Assembly: GCA_936908745.1 (NCBI GenBank)
Contig: CAKZFX010000011.1
Location: 454,121 to 518,120, forward strand
Direction: 5' to 3'
Length of the DNA stretch: 64,000 bases
Origin: an uncultured Chitinophagaceae bacterium
Lineage (GTDB): Bacteria > Bacteroidota > Bacteroidia > Chitinophagales > Chitinophagaceae
Shown piece by piece: positions 25,675-33,938 of this stretch. A program made the position numbers and the translations under genes. The notes beneath the pieces are model-generated. The model was not told where the DNA came from, did no database searches, and saw only the letters and a list, made by a program, of their open reading frames with translations. Position 1 is the first letter of the stretch, and every line of letters starts with the position of its first letter.

Positions 25675-27336
25675 TTAAAATTGCACATTCGCTTCCATCA
25701 GTTGATCACCCCTGCGGAATTTCACTTTTGTACTGTCGCCTTTCTTAAACTTACTAAGCGCCTGCATATAGGTTTCCATCGAAGAAATAGTATAATCACC
25801 GAGCTGAACAATCACATCCCCAGTTTTGATACCCGCTTTTTCAGCAGCTCTTCCTTCGGTAACACCATCGGCTTTTACACCATTGCCCGGGTAGGTATAA
25901 TCAGGCATGATGCCCAATGAAACACTGAAACGTGCAGAGGTTGTTGTTTGCGCTTCTCTTGTTTTGGTAAAAGCTAACTTGCCATTACCATCCACTCTTG
26001 CGATCACATCAAGGATATGACGGATGATCATTTTCTCACCGGTATAATTGATCTTGTCAGCATCATCAGAGGGCTTGTGATAATCAGAGTGCAAGCCGGT
26101 GAAATAGAATAACACCGGGATATCTTTTCTATAAAAAGAAGTATGATCGCTCGGGCCCGTGCCGCTGCTGTCATATTTAAAATTGAGATCCGTCTTTTTC
26201 ACATGCGCCATATCATAGCTGCTATACAGTTGTCCCCAGCTTGGCGATGTGCCATAGCCACCTACGGTTACCACGTTGGTGCTGTCGTTCAATCGTCCCA
26301 CCATGTCCATATTGATCATGTAATTCACAGTCTTCAGGTCAATGGTCGGATGATCTGTAAAGTATTTGGAGCCAAACAATCCCAACTCTTCGCCGGAGAA
26401 AGCGATAAAGAGATAGTTGTTGTTTTTTGATTTGGATGCTTTCAGTTGCCTGGCCATTTCAATCAACGCCGCCGTACCACTTGCATTATCATCAGCGCCA
26501 TTGTGAATAGCGGCTTCATGTGTGGTGTTTCTTGAATTACCATCTTCACCATAGCCAAGGTGATCAAAGTGTGCACCGATGATCACAGTAGTGGCCGCGC
26601 CATTGTCTAAGAAACCAACGACATTGTGCCCCGTTCTTTTCTTATCTGATAAATCAGTCTGGAATTTGATATCCAGCGTAGCCGTTTCATCCGCGAAATA
26701 TTTTTGTGCGGTTGCTTTGTTGATATAAATAACAGGAATGCTCAGCGACTGGTTTTTATCTTTTGGGTTGAAAGCCAGTTTATCGTCAGTAGCTGTTGTA
26801 TTATATAATATAACTGCCGATGCGCCTTTGGCCGTTACTTTCTTTGCATTAGTATAGATATAGTCAGCAAGGTCAAAATGCGGGTTGTTTTTATTTTCAT
26901 CCAGCGCATCTTTCAGGTCATAAAACCAGGGCATACCAGATTCCTGCAGGGCAATGGCCGGTGATGCTTCAATTTTTACATTGGAACTATACGGAAAAGG
27001 AAAGAAATCTTTTTCCAACACCAACGCATTTCCATTAACAGAAAAACGGGTGGCTGCATTGATCTGTTTGCCTTCATGAATATCAAAAGGCTGGTAAAAA
27101 CCATCGCTGCCTTTCGCCTGCAAACCGGCTGCGCTGAATTGTGCGCTGATATATTCCATTGCCAAACGCTCACCATGGGTGCCTGCGCGGCGACCTTCCA
27201 GTTTATCATCGGCGAGGTAGCCGATATGCGTTTTCAGGTTATTCTCTAATCCATTGTCTTCAACCGCCAGTTTTTTAGGAGAAGAACAGGCGCTGACAAC
27301 ACACAAAAGCAGTAAGTACTTGGTAAACGATGGCAT
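25675..27336 (-). CDS. M28-family zinc aminopeptidase lipoprotein with PDZ domain
   Basis: A 553-aa exported peptidase. The start at 27336 gives a lipoprotein signal (LLLLCVVSACSS), and the promoter box just upstream supports it. After an inserted PA-like domain come the M28 zinc ligands: GAHFDHLG, NGADDNASG, FSGEELGLFGS, then MINMDMVGRL and DHTSFYRKDIPV. The last 85 residues form a PDZ domain (AAEKAGIKTGDVIVQLGDY). It probably trims peptides at the cell surface, like the S46 enzyme in this window. Confidence 0.93.
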   Translation of the reverse strand: MPSFTKYLLLLCVVSACSSPKKLAVEDNGLENNLKTHIGYLADDKLEGRRAGTHGERLAMEYISAQFSAAGLQAKGSDGFYQPFDIHEGKQINAATRFSVNGNALVLEKDFFPFPYSSNVKIEASPAIALQESGMPWFYDLKDALDENKNNPHFDLADYIYTNAKKVTAKGASAVILYNTTATDDKLAFNPKDKNQSLSIPVIYINKATAQKYFADETATLDIKFQTDLSDKKRTGHNVVGFLDNGAATTVIIGAHFDHLGYGEDGNSRNTTHEAAIHNGADDNASGTAALIEMARQLKASKSKNNNYLFIAFSGEELGLFGSKYFTDHPTIDLKTVNYMINMDMVGRLNDSTNVVTVGGYGTSPSWGQLYSSYDMAHVKKTDLNFKYDSSGTGPSDHTSFYRKDIPVLFYFTGLHSDYHKPSDDADKINYTGEKMIIRHILDVIARVDGNGKLAFTKTREAQTTTSARFSVSLGIMPDYTYPGNGVKADGVTEGRAAEKAGIKTGDVIVQLGDYTISSMETYMQALSKFKKGDSTKVKFRRGDQLMEANVQF

Positions 27337-27354
27337 GGTTAAAATTTTGCAGTG

Positions 27355-27362
27355 CAAAGGTA
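27355..27362 (-). promoter_or_regulatory. -7 box TACCTTTG before the M28 peptidase
   Basis: On the minus strand TACCTTTG is followed by 18 nt and the ATG at 27336. The in-frame ATG at 27357 lies inside the box and so is unlikely to be the start. Confidence 0.55.
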
Positions 27363-27465
27363 TTGCAGTGACCAGAGAATTAATGCCTTAATAGCCAATT
27401 TGATCATAAAATGACGAAGATCAGCGAAACACCGTTTTTCGTAAGGCTGGTAAACGGGACAAAGC

Positions 27466-27473
27466 TATTTTTG
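27466..27473 (+). promoter_or_regulatory. -7 box TATTTTTG before feoB
   Basis: It matches TAnnTTTG and is followed by 11 nt and the feoB ATG at 27485. The leader would be only a few nucleotides, leaving no room for a riboswitch. Confidence 0.5.
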
Positions 27474-27484
27474 CAGACTTAATA

Positions 27485-29605
27485 ATGGCAGGTAACGATC
27501 TCTTACATATTGCGTTAGTGGGTAATCCGAATAGCGGGAAAAGCTCCTTGTTTAATGCACTCACCGGCTTAAATCAACAGGTAGGCAATTTCCCCGGCGT
27601 TACTGTCGATAAAAAGACCGGGTCAACCATTTTCGCCGACGGGAAAAAGGCGACCATTATAGACCTCCCAGGCACTTACAGCCTGCATCCACGGAGGCTG
27701 GATGAGTGGGTGAGCTACAAGGTATTGATTGGGCAGGATGAAGCCATCAAGGCCGATGTGATCGTGGCCGTGGCCGATGCCAGCAACCTGAAACGCAACC
27801 TGCTGTTCTGCACACAAATTATTGATCTGAAGTTGCCGGTGGTCGTGGCGCTGACCATGATGGACCTTGCCCGGAAAAAGGGAATACATGTAGACACCGA
27901 GGCGCTGGAGCGTGAATTGGGCGTTCCGGTGGTGGTGATCAACCCACGCAAGGAAAAAGGCATTCCGCAATTAAAAAAAGCAATTGAACAAACGGCGCAG
28001 CAACTCTACCAATCGCCCGCCCGTGATTTCATTGATAATAAAGGATTGGCGCCGGAAGCTGTGGAAGAAATCAAAAAAGTAATTCCCGGGCTTACGGATT
28101 ATGCAGCCATCCATCACCTGATCAACTACGATTCTTTTGAGCTGAAAGGAAATGTGAAAGCGCAGGTGAAAAATATTGAAACCGCCACGCAGTTCAATCC
28201 AACAAAAACACAGGCGGAAGAAATTCTGCAGCGCTATAACCGTATCCGGCATATCATGCAGCAGGCGGTGTCGGAACCCGATCCGAAGCAAAAGACGATG
28301 CTGACAGAGCGGTTGGATAATATATTATTACATCGCCGTTGGGGTTATGTCATTCTTCTCGCAGTGTTGTTCTTATTATTCCAGAGCGTATTCCTGATTT
28401 CTCAGTACCCGATGGATTGGATCGACCAGGGTTTCACGAGTTTGAGTTCATGGCTGTCGGATTCATTACCGGATAATCTCTGGACGGATTTATTAATAAA
28501 TGGCCTGCTCGCCGGGTTGAGCGGCATTCTTGTTTTTGTGCCGCAGATCATGATCCTGTTTGGCCTGATCACCATATTAGAAGATACCGGCTACATGGCA
28601 CGTATCAGTTTCCTGACCGACCGATTAATGAGAGCAGTTGGCCTCAATGGAAAAAGCGTGATGCCGATGATCAGTGGTTTTGCCTGCGCTGTGCCAGCCA
28701 TCATGAGTGCAAGGAATATTGAGAACAGAAAAGAACGTTTGCTTACGATATTGATCACACCACTGATGAGTTGCTCTGCACGTTTGCCGGTATATACAAT
28801 ACTGATCAGTTTAGTAATTCCGAAAACCTATCTCTTTGGTTTTCTCGGTGTGCAGGGTTTGGTGATGATGGGACTTTACCTGTTGGGTTTAATAATGGCA
28901 TTAATTGTTTCCTATGTGGCCAAATGGTTTATCAAGATCAAAGAGAAAAGCTTTTTTATTCTTGAGTTGCCAACCTATCGTTCGCCAAGATGGAATAATG
29001 TTTTCCGTACAATGTTTAACAAAGCAAAAGTTTTTGTGACCGATGCCGGTAAAGTGATCATGGTGATCAGTTTGTTATTATGGGCCTTGAGTTCTTTTGG
29101 TCCCGGCCACAGGATGGAAGACGCCAAAAAACAATATGAATTAGCGCTCAGCCAACCAGGCGTTGATGAAAAAGAAGCAGAGCGTGAATACAATACAGTT
29201 AAGCTGCAAAATTCTTATGCCGGTATTTTGGGTAAATCAATTGAGCCGGTGATCAAACCCCTCGGTTACGATTGGAAAATCGGTATCGCCCTGATCACAT
29301 CTTTTGCGGCAAGAGAAGTATTTGTAGGAACAATGGCTACACTCTACAGCGTAGGCGATGATGATAATGACCGTTTGCTAAAAGAAAAAATGAAAGCCGC
29401 TGTGCATGAAGATGGCACGCCGGTGTTTACATTGGCATCGGGTCTCTCGCTGATGATCTTCTATGTATTTGCGATGCAATGTATGAGCACACTCGCTATC
29501 GTACGCAGGGAAACAAGAAGCTGGAAATGGCCGTTGATCCAGTTGGTCTATATGACGGCGCTGGCATATGTAATGAGTTTTATTGCTTACGAGCTTTTCA
29601 AATAA
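27485..29605 (+). CDS. feoB: Ferrous iron transporter FeoB
   Basis: A 706-aa inner-membrane Fe2+ importer. The N-terminal GTPase has G1 GNPNSGKSS, G3 DLPGTYSL and G4 like LTMMDLA. It is followed by a helical GDI-like domain and a C-terminal core of membrane helices with two Gate motifs (FGLITILEDTGYMARISF with SGFACAVPAIM, and ALITSFAAREVFVGTM). The length is normal. Unusually for an feo system, feoA is not adjacent: it lies 2.8 kb further right on the other strand. The gene abuts the beta-lactamase-like gene stop-to-stop. Confidence 0.97.
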   Translation: MAGNDLLHIALVGNPNSGKSSLFNALTGLNQQVGNFPGVTVDKKTGSTIFADGKKATIIDLPGTYSLHPRRLDEWVSYKVLIGQDEAIKADVIVAVADASNLKRNLLFCTQIIDLKLPVVVALTMMDLARKKGIHVDTEALERELGVPVVVINPRKEKGIPQLKKAIEQTAQQLYQSPARDFIDNKGLAPEAVEEIKKVIPGLTDYAAIHHLINYDSFELKGNVKAQVKNIETATQFNPTKTQAEEILQRYNRIRHIMQQAVSEPDPKQKTMLTERLDNILLHRRWGYVILLAVLFLLFQSVFLISQYPMDWIDQGFTSLSSWLSDSLPDNLWTDLLINGLLAGLSGILVFVPQIMILFGLITILEDTGYMARISFLTDRLMRAVGLNGKSVMPMISGFACAVPAIMSARNIENRKERLLTILITPLMSCSARLPVYTILISLVIPKTYLFGFLGVQGLVMMGLYLLGLIMALIVSYVAKWFIKIKEKSFFILELPTYRSPRWNNVFRTMFNKAKVFVTDAGKVIMVISLLLWALSSFGPGHRMEDAKKQYELALSQPGVDEKEAEREYNTVKLQNSYAGILGKSIEPVIKPLGYDWKIGIALITSFAAREVFVGTMATLYSVGDDDNDRLLKEKMKAAVHEDGTPVFTLASGLSLMIFYVFAMQCMSTLAIVRRETRSWKWPLIQLVYMTALAYVMSFIAYELFK

Positions 29606-30499
29606 TTATTTCACCGTGGAAACCCATTTGTCTTTGGGTTCAAAATAATCCCACAACAACGCAGAAAGTTTTCTTGCCAGTGTCCATGCTTCATTTGCAT
29701 GTGTCCATTGTGTGTCTTTATTATTCTTAGTGAAAATGCAAAATACGTACGGATTGTTAGGCGCATTTACCAACAAGACCTCACTCCTCACCTGGTTTAC
29801 ACAACCATTTTTGCTGAACACTTCCACATAGGGCGGCACTTGTGAAATGGCTTCATCTTCATCCCAGAAATTACGTCCCATGCAACGCATGATCCGGTCG
29901 CAGGAAGCGGCCGTGAAGATTTGATTGCGATACACTTTTTCCAGCAAGGTCCCCATTTCCAACGGAGATGTTTGCCCCCAGCCATATACCGTGCGGTTGT
30001 CTTCCCGGCCCGGCGTCCTGGAATTGACTCTTGTGTTTTTAAAACCAAAGCTGTCTAAAAGATAATTGATCCTTGTGCCAGTGCCGGCAAGACTTTGTAG
30101 CCAGAGACTGGCGGTATTGTCGCTGGTGGTCATCATCAGCATCATCACTTTTTTTAGACGTATTTTTTCCCCGTCTTTAAAAGAGCCGAGTATATCAACA
30201 CCCGCATAGAGCAGGGAGTCTTTGTAAACTATTTCCTGGTTATAGTCCAGCTCTTTCTTTTCTATTTTATCCATAATGCCCAGGAGGATTGGCACTTTTA
30301 CAATACTGGCGGTCGGGAAAACCGTGTCAGGGTTTATCATCACCGTTTTGCCGGTGCGCAGATTTTTTACATAAATCCCGATATCGCCATTAAAGCCTTT
30401 GATGGCGTCTTCAATTTTTACCTGCAGCTTTTTGTCTGTTTTTTGGGCAATGGCTGTAAGCGATAAAAGGCAGCAGCCGAGCAAGAATAGTTTTCCCAT
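29606..30499 (-). CDS. Class A beta-lactamase-like serine hydrolase, atypical active site
   Basis: A 297-aa exported protein of the class A beta-lactamase / D-Ala-D-Ala peptidase fold. The nucleophile motif S65-x-x-K68 (TASIVKVP) and S126-D-N128 are intact. The third motif reads K230-N-G instead of K-T-G/K-S-G. I cannot find a Glu166 equivalent: the omega-loop segment reads FGFKNTRVNSRTPGRED. It may be a peptidase or a degenerate enzyme rather than a working beta-lactamase. It is convergent with feoB with no spacer. Confidence 0.85.
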   Translation of the reverse strand: MGKLFLLGCCLLSLTAIAQKTDKKLQVKIEDAIKGFNGDIGIYVKNLRTGKTVMINPDTVFPTASIVKVPILLGIMDKIEKKELDYNQEIVYKDSLLYAGVDILGSFKDGEKIRLKKVMMLMMTTSDNTASLWLQSLAGTGTRINYLLDSFGFKNTRVNSRTPGREDNRTVYGWGQTSPLEMGTLLEKVYRNQIFTAASCDRIMRCMGRNFWDEDEAISQVPPYVEVFSKNGCVNQVRSEVLLVNAPNNPYVFCIFTKNNKDTQWTHANEAWTLARKLSALLWDYFEPKDKWVSTVK

Positions 30500-30582
30500 T
30501 CTCTTTTTTGTATGAATGTATTGAAATCATTTACCGCTTGCGAAAGCCCGGGCGTCTTTATTTTTTTTATATTTAGCCAACT

Positions 30583-31821
30583 ATGCTGCTTCGCCACTCT
30601 TCATTTTTAAAAGCGGTCTTTCTCCACAGCGTCACTGCGTTCGGTGGCCCGCAGGCGCATATAGCTATGATGCTGAAAACTTTTGTGCAGCAACGGCCTT
30701 ATGTTACAGAGAAGGAGTTGATGGAGTATCATGGTTTTTGCCAGTTATTGCCGGGTGCGTCTTCCACGCAAACACTGACGCTGATCGGTTATAAAAGAGG
30801 TGGTGTTCCGCTGGCGGTGTTAACCCTGCTGGTCTGGATTCTTCCGGCTTGTATAATAATGGGCGCCCTTTCTTTCCTGCTACATTATTTTGATAAGAAG
30901 GCATTGAATACAGACATTTTCAAATTTATTGCCCCGATGGCTGCGGGGTTCCTGATGTTTGCAGCTTTTGTCGCTTTTCCTCATGGTGTCAAGAATACGA
31001 TTACAAGAGTGATCGTGGCGGTAAGTACCATCGTCACTTATTTCTTATTTACCCAACCCTGGATATTTCCGTTGCTGATTTTTTTAGGAGGTGTGGCCAC
31101 CAATATCAGTACAAAGCGTTTTCCACAAATAGAAGAAAAACCTAATAAGATTCGCTGGTGGAATTTCTGGCTTTTTGGGATCTTGTTTATCGCCGCCGGT
31201 ATTTTGAGCGAGCGGGCAAGGATTGATCAGTGGCCGGGACGAAAGCCGATCAACTTATTTGAGAATACGTACCGGATGGGAAGTCTTGTATTTGGGGGCG
31301 GCCAGGTGTTGATGCCGCTGATGTATGAGCAATGGAGCGTTCGCCCGGAAGCCATCAAAAAAAAGGATCAAAACGTCGTGCAGATAAACAGTGAGGATAT
31401 GTTTACCGGTATGGGTATCGTTCGTGCTGTGCCGGGACCTGTTTTTTCTATCGCTTCTTTTGCCGGGGGTATGGCGTTGAAAGATATGGGAACTGAGATG
31501 CAGGTGATGGGTTGTATCATCGGCACGATCGGTATTTTTTTACCAAGTGCTTTATTGGTTTTATTTTTTTTCCCGATCTGGAATAATTTGAAAAAGTATG
31601 CGGTTGTCTACCGGTCGCTGGAGGGGATCAATGCGGTTGTTGTCGGCATCATGATCGCTTCGACATTTTATATTATGAAAGATATTTCACTGATCGAAGC
31701 AAAGACGGTCAGCTTTGTCAACATCATTGTAATCCTTGGAACTTTTCTATTGCTCAATTTTACACGTATCGCTTCTCCCCTGATCGTGCTCGGTTGTTTG
31801 TTGCTGGGTTATTTTTTATAG
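30583..31821 (+). CDS. chrA: Chromate/anion transporter, ChrA (CHR) family
   Basis: A 412-aa membrane protein made of two homologous halves. Each carries the CHR signature: VTAFGGPQAHIAMM with LPGASSTQTLTLIG in the first half, and SLVFGGGQVLMPLMYEQW with AVPGPVFSIASFAGGM in the second. ChrA proteins export chromate in exchange for sulfate or protons; many chromosomal homologues have an unproven substrate. The 3' end overlaps the convergent nadD gene by 13 bp. Confidence 0.9.
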   Translation: MLLRHSSFLKAVFLHSVTAFGGPQAHIAMMLKTFVQQRPYVTEKELMEYHGFCQLLPGASSTQTLTLIGYKRGGVPLAVLTLLVWILPACIIMGALSFLLHYFDKKALNTDIFKFIAPMAAGFLMFAAFVAFPHGVKNTITRVIVAVSTIVTYFLFTQPWIFPLLIFLGGVATNISTKRFPQIEEKPNKIRWWNFWLFGILFIAAGILSERARIDQWPGRKPINLFENTYRMGSLVFGGGQVLMPLMYEQWSVRPEAIKKKDQNVVQINSEDMFTGMGIVRAVPGPVFSIASFAGGMALKDMGTEMQVMGCIIGTIGIFLPSALLVLFFFPIWNNLKKYAVVYRSLEGINAVVVGIMIASTFYIMKDISLIEAKTVSFVNIIVILGTFLLLNFTRIASPLIVLGCLLLGYFL

Positions 31822-32381
31822 TAACCGCTTTTTTCTATTTCTTCTCTTACGGAGTCGGGCAATAAGTAACGGACCGATTTTCCTTCTTTGATATTATTTC
31901 TTATTTCGGTGGCAGAGATTTGTAACAGCGGTGCGTCGAGCAATTCAATTTTTGCATTGAGATTATTTTCTACTTCAAAGCCGGGACGCTTATATATATA
32001 AATAGAAAAGTTGCCAATGATGTAGTCAGCATTTTTCCATTTGGATAAGTTTTGAAAACTATCGCTTCCCATAATGATAGAGAATGTATGGTCCGGGTGT
32101 TTCTCTTGTAAATATGCCAACGTGCTGGATGTATAAGAAGGACGCGGCAATGAAAATTCTATATCTGAAACTTTGATGCGGGGGTCGGCTTCGGTAGCGA
32201 TATTTAATAAGTGCAGCCGGTTGTATTCATTGAGCAAAGAGTTGCTGGGCTTGAATGGATTTTGCGGGGAAACAACAAACCACACTTTCTCCAGCCGGGT
32301 ATTATTAAGAATATGGTTGGCAATGATGAGATGGCCAACGTGCACAGGGTTAAAAGAGCCGAAATATAGACCAATATTCAT
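31809..32381 (-). CDS. nadD: Nicotinate-nucleotide adenylyltransferase
   Basis: A 190-aa enzyme that adenylylates nicotinate mononucleotide in NAD synthesis. The nucleotidyltransferase motif GSFNPVHVGHL (GxFxPxHxGH) is at residues 8-18, WFVVSPQNPFK follows, and the C-terminal ISATEIR supplies the second ATP-binding signature. The length is normal. It lies 15 bp after feoA and is probably co-transcribed. Confidence 0.96.
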   Translation of the reverse strand: MNIGLYFGSFNPVHVGHLIIANHILNNTRLEKVWFVVSPQNPFKPSNSLLNEYNRLHLLNIATEADPRIKVSDIEFSLPRPSYTSSTLAYLQEKHPDHTFSIIMGSDSFQNLSKWKNADYIIGNFSIYIYKRPGFEVENNLNAKIELLDAPLLQISATEIRNNIKEGKSVRYLLPDSVREEIEKSGYYKK

Positions 32382-32396
32382 TTAATTAATTGAATA

Positions 32397-32627
32397 TCAA
32401 TTGTTTATATCAACAATAATGTTTTCAGCCTCGTTTAAACGCAAACTGAGTGAATAACCGGATATGGAAACGGAGATCGGGTCGCCAAAAGGGGCCACTT
32501 TTTCGAGAACGATCAATTCGCCGGGGAGACAACCCATTTCCATCAACTTGAGATAAATCTCTGTACTGCTGAATTTTGTAATGATTCCCGACTGTCCCGG
32601 CTCCAGGTCTGAAAGCTTTTTTTCCAT
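32397..32627 (-). CDS. feoA: FeoA, ferrous iron transport accessory protein
   Basis: A 76-aa SH3-like protein that assists FeoB at the membrane. The family signature is clear: LSDLEPGQSGIITKF, LMEMGCLPGELIVLEKVAPFGDP, and the final GYSLSLRLNEAENIIV. It starts 5 nt after a TAGCTTTG box. It is transcribed with nadD and not with feoB. Confidence 0.95.
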   Translation of the reverse strand: MEKKLSDLEPGQSGIITKFSSTEIYLKLMEMGCLPGELIVLEKVAPFGDPISVSISGYSLSLRLNEAENIIVDINN

Positions 32628-32632
32628 TGCTG

Positions 32633-32640
32633 CAAAGCTA
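32633..32640 (-). promoter_or_regulatory. -7 box TAGCTTTG before feoA
   Basis: On the minus strand TAGCTTTG is followed by CAGCA and the feoA ATG at 32627, giving a leaderless or near-leaderless transcript. Confidence 0.6.
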
Positions 32641-32703
32641 CTGTTGTTCGTGTTAGGGAGGTTACGAAATCTGAAATATTAGGGGCCAGAGGTACGGTGG
32701 TTG

Positions 32704-32899
32704 TTTCCCACGGAGGGCACAAAGGAACACAAAGAAGTTTGGCAAAGCTTTGCGAATCTGTGCTTCTCCTATTGCTACGATGAGAAATTCTTACCACATA
32801 GGATCATAGGCATATAGGTACACATAGAGTTACTGTAAAAGCAACTATTTTTTCTATGCTTCTAATGTTCCCCCGTCTGCCCCAGGCAGGTATGTGGTA
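32704..32899. repeat. Dispersed intergenic repeat, copy 5
   Basis: It starts TTTCCCACGGAGG with CACAAAG words (compare copy 3 at 10808), then carries the ACCACATAGGATCATAGG module at 32793-32827 (compare 25574). It ends in a CTGCC-ccA-GGCAG inverted repeat and GCAGGTATGTGG, the same tail type as copies 1 and 3. Confidence 0.7.
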
Positions 32900-32933
32900 A
32901 AAAATAATCGCTGCTGCAAACTCAAGTCGTCAT

Positions 32934-33308
32934 TTACATTGGAAATCTTGAGGGAAGGACTGGCCCGGGCACAGGTCTCGATGATCGAAGGACGGCGGCC
33001 AGCGCTTCCCCGCACATATCATAACCGGGATCTTTTTCGCACCTGACATCTGATATGCCACCGTTCTTGTCAACCACATACCTGACCCTTATGAGGTAGG
33101 TTCCTTTTTTTGCCCGTTTAAAAGTTATGTCTTTTAGATTCTTTTTGATCTGCGTTCTCATGGCGGTATCGCCATTGGGAAATGTTCCCTCCACTTGTAT
33201 GTTGCTAACGGTCTTCCTGGAACTTTTCTCAATGGTTATGTCTATCGTCTTTTGACTGTAAGACACAGCAGTGGCAAGAAAACTTACAAATAACAGGAGA
33301 AGCTTCAT
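32934..33308 (-). CDS. Exported TonB-C-like protein with truncated end, 124 aa
   Basis: A signal peptide (LLLLFVSFLATAVSYSQ) is followed by a short beta region and a TonB C-terminal-like signature (LIRVRYVVDKNGGISDVRCEKDPGYDMCGEALAAVL). In the family this is followed by a Trp-Pro-containing strand and a final P-x-x-F strand; here it ends after a Pro/Arg-rich tail (SSRPVPGPVLPSRFPM). It is therefore probably a shortened or frameshifted copy. A protein-protein contact role in the periplasm is a guess. Confidence 0.6.
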   Translation of the reverse strand: MKLLLLFVSFLATAVSYSQKTIDITIEKSSRKTVSNIQVEGTFPNGDTAMRTQIKKNLKDITFKRAKKGTYLIRVRYVVDKNGGISDVRCEKDPGYDMCGEALAAVLRSSRPVPGPVLPSRFPM

Positions 33309-33382
33309 TGGTGAACGTGTATTTTATAATATACGAAAAATCCGGCGGTTTTCCAAATGGGTGTAAAGCAAGGCAGATGAAG

Positions 33383-33390
33383 TAGTTTTG
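33383..33390 (+). promoter_or_regulatory. -7 box TAGTTTTG before ybeY
   Basis: TAGTTTTG, then CAGT, then the ybeY ATG at 33395. The spacing predicts a leaderless transcript. Confidence 0.6.
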
Positions 33391-33394
33391 CAGT

Positions 33395-33835
33395 ATGGCA
33401 GCTAACTCTTCTTCTAAGGTCCACCTCTTTTCTGATTCGGTAAAGGTTTCTCTCGAACAGAAAACCAACCTGAAAGCCTTTATCGAATCCCTTTTCAAGA
33501 AGGAAAAGAAAAAACTGGAGTCGCTGAACTATATTTTTTGCTCGGACGCCCAACTCCTTGTTATAAATAAGGACTTTCTGAGCCATGATGATTACACCGA
33601 TATCATCACTTTCGACCTTTCTGAACCCGGTTCAGGCACTACCGGTGAGATTTATATCAGCATTGACAGGGTAAGGGAGAATGCGAAGCTTCATAGCACT
33701 ACTATAAAGCAGGAGTTGCACAGGGTTATTTTCCATGGTGCTTTACACCTCTGTGGTTATAGGGATAAATCGTCCGCTGAGAAGACTTTGATGCGTTCTA
33801 AGGAGGATTTCTATCTAAAGCGTTACTTTAAATAA
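33395..33835 (+). CDS. ybeY: YbeY endoribonuclease / 16S rRNA maturation factor
   Basis: A 146-aa metalloenzyme for rRNA 3' processing and ribosome quality control. The core reads DYTDIITFDLSE, then GEIYISIDRVRENA, and the metal motif HRVIFHGALHLCGYRD. The canonical third His of H-x3-H-x5-H is replaced by Asp, as I recall for Bacteroidota YbeY. The short distance to mnmG, with the same direction, puts two RNA-maturation genes side by side. Confidence 0.93.
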   Translation: MAANSSSKVHLFSDSVKVSLEQKTNLKAFIESLFKKEKKKLESLNYIFCSDAQLLVINKDFLSHDDYTDIITFDLSEPGSGTTGEIYISIDRVRENAKLHSTTIKQELHRVIFHGALHLCGYRDKSSAEKTLMRSKEDFYLKRYFK

Positions 33836-33840
33836 GGACA

Positions 33841-33903
33841 CGTTCCACGTGACACACTTTTTGTTTCACCCTGAAACAGTTTCACACGTTTCCCGTGGAA
33901 CGT
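33841..33903. promoter_or_regulatory. parS-like cluster of inverted repeats between ybeY and mnmG
   Basis: Three imperfect matches to the ParB site TGTTTCACGTGAAACA occur in 63 bp. CGTTCCACGTGACACA at 33841-33856 matches 13 of 16. TGTTTCA-CCC-TGAAACA at 33862-33878 has perfect arms with a spacer one base too long. CGTTTCCCGTGGAACG at 33887-33902 matches 12 of 16. ACGTTCCACG (33840-33849) and CGTGGAACGT (33894-33903) are also exact reverse complements. The cluster ends 21 bp before the mnmG -7 box. Confidence 0.5.
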
Positions 33904-33923
33904 TCCCTAACCGTATTATCGTT

Positions 33924-33931
33924 TACCTTTG
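33924..33931 (+). promoter_or_regulatory. -7 box TACCTTTG before mnmG
   Basis: It is followed by CAACCTT and the ATG at 33939. It fixes the start at MFQEYDVIVVGAG and excludes the 30-residue upstream extension. Confidence 0.6.
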
Positions 33932-33938
33932 CAACCTT

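Larger units (their letters stand above)
32628..32933. other. Gene-free gap of 306 bp
   Basis: It holds the feoA promoter box at 32633-32640 and the fifth copy of the dispersed repeat. I see no open frame with coding character and no RNA gene. Confidence 0.6.

Noticed and set aside
27440..27484. Possible riboswitch before feoB
   Set aside because: The promoter box is only 11 nt from the start codon, leaving no leader to fold.
32704..32899. Possible CRISPR-like or RNA gene in repetitive spacer
   Set aside because: Repeats are irregular in length and spacing, with no regular spacer units and no cas genes; it fits the dispersed repeat family.
33229..33586. Two overlapping minus-strand frames across the ybeY start
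   Set aside because: They are antisense to ybeY and its promoter and lack any family signature.
33849..33938. 30-residue N-terminal extension of MnmG
   Set aside because: It would place coding sequence across the parS-like cluster and the -7 box; the family starts at MFQEYDVIVVGAG.
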